Assembly (NCBI RefSeq): GCF_002914585.1
Contig: NZ_PDDM01000001.1
Location: 310,001 to 374,000 of the forward strand
Source of the DNA: Pseudanabaena sp. BC1403
GTDB taxonomy: Bacteria > Cyanobacteriota > Cyanobacteriia > Pseudanabaenales > Pseudanabaenaceae
Length of the DNA: 64,000 nt
Direction of reading: 5' to 3'
The position numbers and the translations under genes are program-made. This document shows positions 51,845 to 59,293 of the stretch, piece by piece. The notes beneath the pieces were generated by a model. That model did not search any database. It saw nothing but the letters and a program-made list of their open reading frames with translations, and was not told the origin of the DNA. Each line of letters begins with the position of its first letter. The stretch's first letter is position 1.

Positions 51845-53005
51845 TTAGAATGCACTAACCCGAACCCATTGCTGGCTCATGGTTTGCTCATAAAGAGCTT
51901 CTAAGCAATCAATATTTTTTACCAGCGTATAGCGATCTAAAACCCTTTGCCTTGCCTTAATTCCAATAATCTTTGCCATCTCAGGATGATCGACAAATAG
52001 TGGTAAAAGCGTACAAAGTTGAGAAGTAACCTTATGAGAATCAAGAATAATCCCTGCTCCATTCTCAATTACTTCCCCATCAGCACCCACATCCGTCGCG
52101 ATACAAGCAACACCACAGGACATCGCCTCTAATAACGATAGAGACAAACCTTCCACTAGCGAAGGTAAAATAAACACATCAGTACCGCGCAAAATCTCAA
52201 TACGCCTTTGCTCATCAGCTATATATCCCATCCAGATAATGCTGGGATCGTTACCATAAAAAGTCTTTAAACCTGCCAATAATGGGCCAGTCCCGACGAT
52301 CGCAAGTTTGCATCCTTTAGGCATTCGACATTTGCGCCATGCCCTAAGCAAAGCTTCAACATTTTTCTCGGCAGCTAGACGACCTTGATAGAGAAAAAGC
52401 ACATCAGCATTGAGTTCAGCCTTAATATTTGAAGCTCCCGGGGAATAGCGATCGCTATCGACTCCATTCGGAATAACGGCAATTCTAGTATTAGGAACTC
52501 CTAATTTATTCAGAAGTTCTTTTTGAATATTAGAAAAGATAATAACTTGATTGTAGTCAGCTAACGATGGTGCGTAAATTTGATAGGTGAGTTGCTGTGT
52601 ACTAGAGGCAAGATTACGCCGTTTAAGATCAAAAGGTTGATGAAATGTAGCTACGAGAGGCAAATCGAGTTCGGCACAAATTTCTGGCAATCGAAAATCG
52701 AGAGGAGATATGGCAAGGGATGCATGAATAATATCGGGCTTTAGCGATCGCAAAGAATCAACGAGAATCTTATTCGCCCTTAGAGAAGGAACTGTGTAAA
52801 TGGTGGACTTGTAAAAAAATGGTAAAGCGACATCTTGAGTCTCTTGAGCATGTTCTTCTAGCTCTTCGTGCTCTGAATCACTCTCTGGGGCAAAATGCAT
52901 AAAGCTGACACGATGTCCGCGATCGAGTAACGCATTTGTAATTTCGCGACTATAGGTCACGTTGCCACAAGCAGGCGATTTTTTACCTAACCATGCAATA
53001 TGCAT
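51845..53005 (-). CDS. GT4-family glycosyltransferase
   Basis: A 386-residue GT-B fold enzyme. N-terminal half has IAWLGKKSPACGNVTYSREI and DIIHASLAISPLDFRLPEI; the C-terminal half has VIPNGVDSDRYSPG, YQGRLAAEKNVEALLRAW, GTGPLL and the retaining-enzyme E-x7-E motif PSLVEGLSLSLLEAMSCGVA. It transfers a sugar from a nucleotide donor to a lipid or glycan; the acceptor is not predictable. It is monocistronic with a hairpin at the 3' end and a composite element upstream. Confidence 0.88.
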   Translation of the reverse strand: MHIAWLGKKSPACGNVTYSREITNALLDRGHRVSFMHFAPESDSEHEELEEHAQETQDVALPFFYKSTIYTVPSLRANKILVDSLRSLKPDIIHASLAISPLDFRLPEICAELDLPLVATFHQPFDLKRRNLASSTQQLTYQIYAPSLADYNQVIIFSNIQKELLNKLGVPNTRIAVIPNGVDSDRYSPGASNIKAELNADVLFLYQGRLAAEKNVEALLRAWRKCRMPKGCKLAIVGTGPLLAGLKTFYGNDPSIIWMGYIADEQRRIEILRGTDVFILPSLVEGLSLSLLEAMSCGVACIATDVGADGEVIENGAGIILDSHKVTSQLCTLLPLFVDHPEMAKIIGIKARQRVLDRYTLVKNIDCLEALYEQTMSQQWVRVSAF

Positions 53006-53080
53006 GAACTACACCACATTATTACCAAAGGTATAATACCAAAACTAGAGGCAGCAAGAAGTGTCAAGGCCATCTTTATC

Positions 53081-53206
53081 AGCAATTCTCATTATGAAAC
53101 CGATTGTGGTGATTCCAGCGCCAAAGTATCGAGAATCATCAAGATCGGTTTTTTGAAAGCCAGCTGTCGGCTGGCTTTCAAAAAACCGATCTTGATAATG
53201 AGAATT
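53081..53206. repeat. Composite palindromic element, copy 3
   Basis: Starts AGCAATTCTCATTAT (53081-53095) and ends ATAATGAGAATT (53195-53206), the same terminal repeats as copy 1. The first hairpin is decayed, but the second, with AAGATCGG and its complement CCGATCTT, pairs perfectly. Relative to copy 1 both sides changed (TTTTG/CAAAA to CTTG/CAAG), a compensated substitution. It lies between the glycosyltransferase start and the tRNA-Lys terminator. Confidence 0.8.
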
Positions 53207-53225
53207 AATACGTGCTTTTGGAGCT

Positions 53226-53264
53226 AAAAAGAATAGCTAGCACTACGTGCTAGCTATTCTTTTT
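53226..53264. terminator. Terminator of tRNA-Lys
   Basis: 18-bp stem (53226-53243 and 53247-53264) with loop TAC and A5/T6 ends. It directly follows the tRNA on the minus strand. Confidence 0.85.
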
Positions 53265-53271
53265 TATTTTA

Positions 53272-53343
<72 letters not shown>

Positions 53344-53355
53344 TTTTTGTTGCAG

Positions 53356-53383
53356 AGTGTAAACTTTTGTTTGCAAAATGCAA
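53356..53383 (-). promoter_or_regulatory. Promoter of tRNA-Lys
   Basis: On the minus strand TTGCAT (53383-53378) and TACACT (53361-53356) are 16 bp apart. The -10 lies 12 bp before the tRNA start, the right distance for a short leader. Confidence 0.55.
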
Positions 53384-53420
53384 ACCTTTCGTTTACGCGC
53401 TTGACTAGTCTAACATGCTT

Positions 53421-54773
53421 TTAGCAAATTACACCAGTCAAACTAAATGGTCTTACCTCAGTAATTCTTATAGAAAGAGTTTGACCAATTAGCTCAGCTA
53501 ATGGTTTGCCCGTGTTGTTCTCGGTGAAAGCAATCCGATTTGTGCGGGTACGTCCCATGATCTGTAAAGGATTTTTGTGATTTGTACCTTCGATCATGAT
53601 CTCTTCAGTGCGTCCTGCATAACGGTTAGAACGCTCAGCAGCATTTTGATTTACAGCATGGTTAAGACGCTGAAGGCGATCGCTTTTGATCTCTTCACTT
53701 AGCTGATTTTCCCAAACCGCCGCAGGTGTACCTGGGCGGGGAGAATAAGCCGCTGTATTAACCAAATCAAAGCCAATGTCATTGACTAGCTGCACTGTGC
53801 GCTCAAATTGCTCCTCGGTTTCCCCAGGGAAAGCAACGATCGCATCGGCAGTAATCGCCGCATCGGGCATAATCTCGCGAATGTCATCAATAATGCGACG
53901 GTAGCGCTCATGGGTGTAGCCCCGTGCCATCGCCTTGAGAATGTCGTTATCGCCCGACTGAAAAGGAATATGGAAATGTTCGCAAACCTTTGGTAGTTCA
54001 TAGCAAGCTTTGATCAATCGTGAACTAAAGTAGCGAGGGTGACTGGTGGCATAACGAATGCGATCGATCCCTTCGATGTCATGGACGTAATAAAGCAAAT
54101 CAGTAAATGTGATTTTGCCGCCGATACCTGCACCAATGCCACCTGCGGGGAGGTCGCGCCCATAGGCATCGATGTTTTGACCGAGTAGGGTAATTTCTTT
54201 GTAGCCCTGCGCCGCAAGATTTTCAATTTCTTTACGGATGGATTCAGGCGATCGCGATTGTTCTCTACCTCTTACCGCAGGCACGATGCAATAAGTACAG
54301 TTTTCGTTGCATCCATAAATAATATTCACCCAAGCGGAAACAGCACTATTACGGCGTGGTGTGGTGATGTCTTCTTCGATAGAGGCTTCATCGGTGGCGA
54401 CAACTTGGTTGCCATTAAATACTTGCCCCAACAGATCGCCAAGACGATTAACATGCTGTGGTCCCATGACTAGATCGAGTTCAGGAACGCGCCGCATTAG
54501 GGCTTCGCCTTCTTGCTGGGCGACACAACCCGCAACGACGAGGGTTAATTTCGGATTTTCACGTTTGCGCTTGGCTTGTCTGCCTAAGTACGAATAAACT
54601 TTTTGCTCGGCATTGTCACGAATGCTGCAAGTGTTATACAAAATCAAGTCGGCTTCTTCGGTCTCTTCGGTTGACTGGTAGCCCATGTTTTCTAATACGC
54701 CTGCCATGCGCTCAGAATCCGCTTTGTTCATTTGGCAGCCGAAGGTGATGATGTGATATTTCTGAGCAGTCAT
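53421..54773 (-). CDS. miaB: MiaB, tRNA-2-methylthio-N6-isopentenyladenosine synthase
   Basis: A 450-residue radical SAM methylthiotransferase. The N-terminal domain has three cluster cysteines in [22 protein letters not shown] and [10 protein letters not shown]. The radical SAM motif is CNENCTYC in [19 protein letters not shown] domain closes the protein. It adds a methylthio group to i6A37 of tRNAs reading UNN codons. The neighbouring tRNA-Lys is not a usual substrate, so the adjacency is probably chance. Confidence 0.95.
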   Translation of the reverse strand: MTAQKYHIITFGCQMNKADSERMAGVLENMGYQSTEETEEADLILYNTCSIRDNAEQKVYSYLGRQAKRKRENPKLTLVVAGCVAQQEGEALMRRVPELDLVMGPQHVNRLGDLLGQVFNGNQVVATDEASIEEDITTPRRNSAVSAWVNIIYGCNENCTYCIVPAVRGREQSRSPESIRKEIENLAAQGYKEITLLGQNIDAYGRDLPAGGIGAGIGGKITFTDLLYYVHDIEGIDRIRYATSHPRYFSSRLIKACYELPKVCEHFHIPFQSGDNDILKAMARGYTHERYRRIIDDIREIMPDAAITADAIVAFPGETEEQFERTVQLVNDIGFDLVNTAAYSPRPGTPAAVWENQLSEEIKSDRLQRLNHAVNQNAAERSNRYAGRTEEIMIEGTNHKNPLQIMGRTRTNRIAFTENNTGKPLAELIGQTLSIRITEVRPFSLTGVIC

Positions 54774-54939
54774 GAAAGTGTTTAACCAAGCCGAAATTAT
54801 TGCTTTCCTATTCTAATATCTTTCAGCATGGATTGTAAGGAACATTTCTAATCGATCTGTGATTTTACCTTCCATCTCAGGTTCGCGACGGATAGGGCTT
54901 TAAAGGCTCGTTTGAAAGAAGAACTAAAACCAAGCGTTC

Positions 54940-55171
54940 TCATCTTTTTAATTCTGCCATGACATCAACTACTGTGCCTCGGAACATTTTGCCCTCAGAA
55001 TATTCTTCATCCGCTCTCTTAATGTTAAAAGCGATCGCATCTCTGCGTTTTTCTTTAAGCCGATGACCAATCAAGTCGATTAGAGTAATCTGCTCATCAT
55101 CAGACATTTCTTCGATAAATTCAAGGATCGTATCAAAGCTAAAGGATCGTATCAAAGCTATAGGTTTTCAT
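54940..55171 (-). pseudogene. Antitoxin-like gene broken by a 19-bp tandem duplication
   Basis: The frame 55155-54940 (TTG start) reads DTILEFIEEMSDDEQITLID and ends VVDVMAELKR, a pattern common in cyanobacterial antitoxins. A better start, ATG 55171 (MKTYSFDTIL), has a ribosome-binding context but runs into a stop. The cause is visible: a 19-bp unit (55123-55141) is exactly duplicated at 55142-55160, shifting the frame. Deleting one unit restores a continuous gene starting MKTYSFDTILEFIEE. A TTG start inside the duplication could still give a shorter protein. No toxin is adjacent. Confidence 0.75.
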
Positions 55172-55329
55172 TTTACTAAGGCTTATTAACTTTTATACAT
55201 ATTGATAAGTTTAACATTGTGCTAAATATTCGCTAAATTTTGAGACGGATTGCGATCGCTATTCAAAATTCTAAGGTTCTAGACTATACTTAAGCTATAC
55301 GATTACTGCAAGAATAATCACCAAAAGCT

Positions 55330-55497
55330 ATGCTGGTTAAGGTACAGAAATGGGGGAATAGTTAGGGAATTAAACTCAGTAAAGAAGTTTTAGCTGAGGC
55401 AAATATTTTGGTTTGTGATGAGCTAGAGCTTTCCTCTACAAAAGATCCTCTCGTCATCAAAGTCAAAATGGGAAAGTTAGAGCAAGCTTTGTTCTGA
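55330..55497 (+). pseudogene. MazE/AbrB-type antitoxin pseudogene with one internal stop
   Basis: From ATG 55330 the frame reads MLVKVQKWGNS, TAG, then GIKLSKEVLAEANI and on to TGA 55497. The family consensus at this point is WGNSQG or WGNSLG, so the TAG is a one-base change from CAG (Gln). The rest of the 55-residue frame is intact. No MazF gene follows; the next gene is a GIY-YIG protein. Confidence 0.8.
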
Positions 55498-55539
55498 TAG
55501 ACTTAATAGAAATATAAAAGTAAAATTTCCAGTAAAATC

Positions 55540-56211
55540 ATGGTCAGGGGTTCTAAATCAGTTGTTTTTATTGAAAGAAGCCCAAGTGATCCTGATAAAG
55601 GCTGGGGATGGGTTGAAGTTGAACTTGGAGATATAAGGCGATTTAAGATTGATACAAAAAGACCTTCGTCTCGGTATATAACAAAACGCAAATTAAGGTA
55701 TGACTTTGAGACGAATTCTATTCAGGAATATGATGAGCCTTATGTTGTAAGCCCCCCATCTAGAGGCAAAGCAGGTGGAAAGAAATTCACACTTAATATA
55801 AATGGTGAGCTTCTTACAATAAACGCTCAAAAGTTTCTTACAATCGAAGCTATATGTGCTTGGGTAAAAACTTGGGCTGACCCAAAAACTAAGATTGTTA
55901 CTTCGGGAAGTAGAGCGCATTCTTTGGATGGTGATAAGTTAGCTCATCAAGCTCATTTTGTTTACTTTATCTTTAATCAAGATAGTAATGCAATTAAAAT
56001 TGGTAGAGCAAAAAATATACAAAAAAGAATGCAATCTCTTCAAACGTCAAGTCCATCCCAATTGAAACTAATTAAGTTTCTGCAAGTTGAAGGAGCCAAA
56101 GAAGCTCAGGAATTAGAACAGTCACTACATAAACAATTTTGGGGGATCAGACTGGCTGGCGAGTGGTTTAAAGCTGAAGTTCATCTTCTTGAATATATTA
56201 GCCAACTGTAA
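55540..56211 (+). CDS. GIY-YIG (T5orf172-like) domain protein
   Basis: A 223-residue protein. Residues about 143-222 form a GIY-YIG nuclease-like domain of the T5orf172/MUG113 kind: VYFIFNQDSNAIKIGRAKNI, then KRMQSLQTSSPSQLKLI, then EQSLHKQFWGIRLAGEWFKA. The first Tyr and IKIG are as expected. The N-terminal 140 residues are basic and not recognised. Family members are mobile-element or phage-type nucleases of uncertain substrate. The neighbourhood of broken antitoxins supports accessory DNA. Confidence 0.75.
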   Translation: MVRGSKSVVFIERSPSDPDKGWGWVEVELGDIRRFKIDTKRPSSRYITKRKLRYDFETNSIQEYDEPYVVSPPSRGKAGGKKFTLNINGELLTINAQKFLTIEAICAWVKTWADPKTKIVTSGSRAHSLDGDKLAHQAHFVYFIFNQDSNAIKIGRAKNIQKRMQSLQTSSPSQLKLIKFLQVEGAKEAQELEQSLHKQFWGIRLAGEWFKAEVHLLEYISQL

Positions 56212-56280
56212 TACGGGCATCTAGTAAAACAGTAGGTTAAGGTTGAATATTTTTATCTAAGGATTAGGCAAGAAAAATAG

Positions 56281-56345
56281 TTGTTTTTGTTGATGAGGGA
56301 TGTGAAGCGATCGCGCACTATGCATCGATAATTCAATCATATAGT
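56281..56345. repeat. Decayed intergenic repeat with HIP1 core, copy X
   Basis: TTGATGAGGGATGTGAAGCG followed by ATCGC is repeated at about 57102-57124 (TGATGAGGGGTGTGAAGCGA). Both sit downstream of accessory genes. Confidence 0.6.
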
Positions 56346-56396
56346 TATTGCGATAGTTTACAATGTTATTGCTTCTCTTATTCATGATATTAACCC

Positions 56397-56762
56397 ATGC
56401 AGTCGGGGCAATCAGAATCCACTCAAACTATCACAATTTATAAAGCTCCACAAAAAGGTAAAGGGCAAAAATTGCTAGAAGAAGGTTTCCAACCTCTTGA
56501 TTTTCCATACGATCCGCCTTACCTTGATGGAAGCTGCTACTTTGCAGGAAGAAATGATAGAAGCATTGCTGAAGAGTTCAACCAGAGCTATAAAGATGGT
56601 ATCCTTGAAGTCACTATTGATTGTGAAATCTACGATCAATATTTCAAGCCACTTGAAAATCGGTACGATGAAAAAAGCAACGGTGAAAGAATTGAAGTAG
56701 TCATTCCTCAGAATTTATTTCCTATCCTTAATCAATTTCCAAGAGTTTTAAAACCGAGGTAA
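56397..56762 (+). CDS. Hypothetical protein, first gene of a two-gene unit
   Basis: A 121-residue soluble protein, not recognised. It has an early repeated-lysine part (KAPQKGKGQKLLEEGF), a PPYLDGSCYFAGRNDRS stretch and a C-terminal IPQNLFPILNQFPRVL helix. It ends 5 bp before the S1-domain gene, so the two are probably translated together. The start codon ATG 56397 has no strong ribosome-binding site. Confidence 0.55.
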   Translation: MQSGQSESTQTITIYKAPQKGKGQKLLEEGFQPLDFPYDPPYLDGSCYFAGRNDRSIAEEFNQSYKDGILEVTIDCEIYDQYFKPLENRYDEKSNGERIEVVIPQNLFPILNQFPRVLKPR

Positions 56763-56767
56763 AAAGT

Positions 56768-57085
56768 ATGGAGTGCATAAGTTGGGAACAAATCAAATCT
56801 AAGTACAAGTTAGGTGAGTTTGTGCAAGGAAAAGTGGAGTTTCATGCGCCATTTGGAATTTTTGTAAAAATTGATGAATCTTCAGTTAAAGGCTTAATTA
56901 AAATTCCAGACTTTTTGGATGAAGGTGCGATGAGTCCAGAAATGTACCCTGAAATTGGTACGACAATAGGAGCAATAGTTGTTGGATATAACGAAAGTAA
57001 TTGTCGCGAGATATATTTAAATGCTAAACCTAGTGTTCTACACAAAGCACTCGTACCCTTGAGAATTCCTGCTTTAACGAGTTAG
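56768..57085 (+). CDS. S1 RNA-binding-domain protein
   Basis: A 105-residue protein that is essentially one S1 domain: YKLGEFVQGKVEFHAPFGIFVKI, then VKGLIKIPDF, then GTTIGAIVVGYNESNCREIYL. The S1 fold binds RNA. It pairs with the 121-residue gene just upstream, with AGG-containing spacing of 5 bp. Possible immunity or RNA-regulatory role is open. Confidence 0.75.
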   Translation: MECISWEQIKSKYKLGEFVQGKVEFHAPFGIFVKIDESSVKGLIKIPDFLDEGAMSPEMYPEIGTTIGAIVVGYNESNCREIYLNAKPSVLHKALVPLRIPALTS

Positions 57086-57394
57086 ATCTATATTGTTGTT
57101 TTTTGATGAGGGGTGTGAAGCGATCGCATTACATCGACCTGATATTTTGTGAGACTGAATGCGAATGATGCGATCGCAAATCATCAATGATTATTCGGAT
57201 TGCATTAGACAAAAAATTATTTAGAAGTAATTTGACAAAAAAAAGTTGACTTTAGAGATAAGTGTTGTAAAGTGACTTTCGATCCACTAGCATGGATAAA
57301 TATTATTTAATCGTGACAAGCCAGAAATGATTTCACCTTTGGTGAAGTTACCTATAAGAGAACTATTTAGAGGTTATTGAAGGAGTTCCATCTA
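57086..57394. other. Intergenic region with repeat copy Y
   Basis: A 309-bp AT-rich gap. The first 110 bp hold a repeat unit: TGATGAGGGGTGTGAAGCGA near 57102 (as at 56291) and GATGCGATCGCAAATCAT near 57163 (similar to 59159). The rest has no supported gene. AAGGAG at 57380-57385 is the ribosome-binding site of the next gene. Confidence 0.6.
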
Positions 57395-58282
57395 ATGTCA
57401 ATACATATAAGCTGTCAGTGTGGAGAATCTTACGACTTAAAAGATGAATATGCAGGAAGAACACTTAAATGTTCCAAATGTGGCGCAAGTCTTCAGGTTG
57501 GCAGTGAGCAAGGTATTCGCGAAAACAAGTATTCATCTGATTTGGCTTTTAACCGAGACAAGTTTCTTCTTCGCCAAAAACTCTTGGCTATTTCTGAAAA
57601 GTATGATGTTTGCGACGAGCAAGCAAAGCCTATTCTCTATGTCGAGCGCCCTGCCCATCTACTGAGAAACTTGGGGGCATCCCTAGCAGGGATAATTGCT
57701 GGAATTGCTTTTGTCATCTTTATTGCCATGATTTTTCGTGCTGTACCTGAACAGCTAAAGGGTTTTCTCATAGTGTTTGCAATATTTGGATGGCTAGCAG
57801 TGACATTTGTCGTTAGCATCTTGCTTTATAAAAAGCGAAATGTCACTATTTATCGCGATAAAAGTAAGCAAGATCCAATTTTGAAAATTTTACAAGATAA
57901 GAAGGTGGAAATCCTCACAGCAACTTTTACATTGAGAGATACTAACGGTGACTTAGCAAGATTTCGCAAGAACTATTTATATGACATCTTTCGTAAACGC
58001 TGGAACTGTTATGCCCCCGATGGTTCTCTAATCTGCGTTGCAAAGGAAGACTCACTTATTTTGTCACTGCTTCGACGGTTTTTAGGTACATTTTTTGGTC
58101 TACTCCGAACTAACTTCATCATCGTTCAAGGCAATAGCGATCGGGTTATTGGTGAATTCAATCGTAATTTTACGATCCTAGATCGTTATGTGCTAGATAT
58201 GAGTGCTGACCAGCAACACATTCTAGATCGAAGAATTGCGATCGCGATAGGCATTATTCTCGATACTGGCGAACGGCGATAA
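57395..58282 (+). CDS. Zinc-ribbon membrane protein with scramblase/LURP-one-like domain
   Basis: ATG 57395 (MSIHISCQCGESYDL, 295 residues) is chosen because AAGGAG lies 9 bp upstream; the upstream TTG would overlap it. Residues 1-40 form a zinc ribbon with CxC (7, 9) and CSKC (26, 29). Two membrane helices follow at about 97-122 and 128-148. The C-terminal part (about 150-295) resembles a tubby/LURP-one/scramblase-related beta-barrel, with RKRWNCYAPDGSLICVAKED and a final DRRIAIAIGIILDTGERR. Function unknown. It lies 20 bp before the rhomboid gene. Confidence 0.65.
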   Translation: MSIHISCQCGESYDLKDEYAGRTLKCSKCGASLQVGSEQGIRENKYSSDLAFNRDKFLLRQKLLAISEKYDVCDEQAKPILYVERPAHLLRNLGASLAGIIAGIAFVIFIAMIFRAVPEQLKGFLIVFAIFGWLAVTFVVSILLYKKRNVTIYRDKSKQDPILKILQDKKVEILTATFTLRDTNGDLARFRKNYLYDIFRKRWNCYAPDGSLICVAKEDSLILSLLRRFLGTFFGLLRTNFIIVQGNSDRVIGEFNRNFTILDRYVLDMSADQQHILDRRIAIAIGIILDTGERR

Positions 58283-58302
58283 TAATTTGCAAATGAAACC
58301 CC

Positions 58303-59025
58303 ATGACAACGGAACCAAATCCATCTCCAGATCCCAACTTTAATGAGGAGTTTCCTTCTGAAGAAGAACCTCTTTTAATTACCGATGAAATGTTAACCGA
58401 TCATCCCGAAAGAGGCAGAGCTGACTTTGAAAGTGGAATGTCTAGCTTCCCACCATTAACTCTAATATTAATCGCCTTAAATATTGCAGTATTTGTGTGG
58501 CAAATTAATACTGGTTCACTGTTGAGCAAGGATGCAATCATTGCATCTGGAGCATTAGAAAGATCGCATTTATTTCGAGGTGAATTGTGGCGGCTATTCA
58601 GTCCAATGTTTCTACATGGAAGTTTAGACCATTTGATTGGTAACTGTTTTGCTCTGTATGTATTGGGAATTGCCTGTGAACATGCGCTTAGATTCAGACA
58701 GTTTGGAATTGTCTACTTTTTCAGTGGCTTTTGTGGTTCTTTACTTAGTGTGATGGTTCAGCCAGGACCATCTGTGGGTGCATCTGGAGCGATCTTTGGA
58801 CTAATGGCATTCATCGTTGTATTTTTGTATAAGTATCAAAAATCTTTTTTTATTAGAGATCGTCGAATTGGTTTTGTTATAGCAGCTTGGGGACTTTTTA
58901 CAATTGTCTTTGGATTTCTCACTCCATATATTGATAATTTTGCTCACATTGGTGGAGCAATCGGTGGGGCGATTGCGATTCTATTTCAAAAACCTTTTCT
59001 GTTAAGTAAAGTACATCGCCCTTAA
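58303..59025 (+). CDS. Rhomboid-family intramembrane serine protease
   Basis: A 240-residue protein with an acidic cytoplasmic N-terminus (about 45 residues) and six membrane helices. Catalytic Ser161 is in GASGAIFGLMAF and His215 in DNFAHIGGAIGGA; the oxyanion residues His110 and Asn114 are in HGSLDHLIGN. Both members of the dyad are present, so it is likely an active protease that cleaves single-pass membrane substrates. The substrate might be the zinc-ribbon protein encoded 20 bp upstream, but this is speculative. Confidence 0.88.
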   Translation: MTTEPNPSPDPNFNEEFPSEEEPLLITDEMLTDHPERGRADFESGMSSFPPLTLILIALNIAVFVWQINTGSLLSKDAIIASGALERSHLFRGELWRLFSPMFLHGSLDHLIGNCFALYVLGIACEHALRFRQFGIVYFFSGFCGSLLSVMVQPGPSVGASGAIFGLMAFIVVFLYKYQKSFFIRDRRIGFVIAAWGLFTIVFGFLTPYIDNFAHIGGAIGGAIAILFQKPFLLSKVHRP

Positions 59026-59089
59026 AAAAATTTGATATACTTGTTTTCGGCTAAAAATCAGGAAAACAAAAAATGCTATCTAAGTGAAT

Positions 59090-59185
59090 GATCGCACGAT
59101 TGTCATGCATCAATGAATCACTAGGAGATCTATTTGTTGTAGGACTGGATGCGAATAGCGCGATCGCAAAGCATCAGAAATTCAG
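59090..59185. repeat. Decayed intergenic repeat with HIP1 core, copy Z
   Basis: ACTGGATGCGAATAGCGCGA plus TCGCAAAGCATCA corresponds to ACTGAATGCGAATGATGCGA plus TCGCAAATCATCA at about 57151-57183. It lies between the rhomboid and ABC transporter genes. Confidence 0.6.
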
Positions 59186-59293
59186 CTAAAAATTATTCTT
59201 GAATCGCGTCAACCAGTTTAATCAACATCACTTATTTTGAATCAAAGGCTTACTAAGCAAGCTTTTAACAAAATAAAGTAGTATGGATATATT

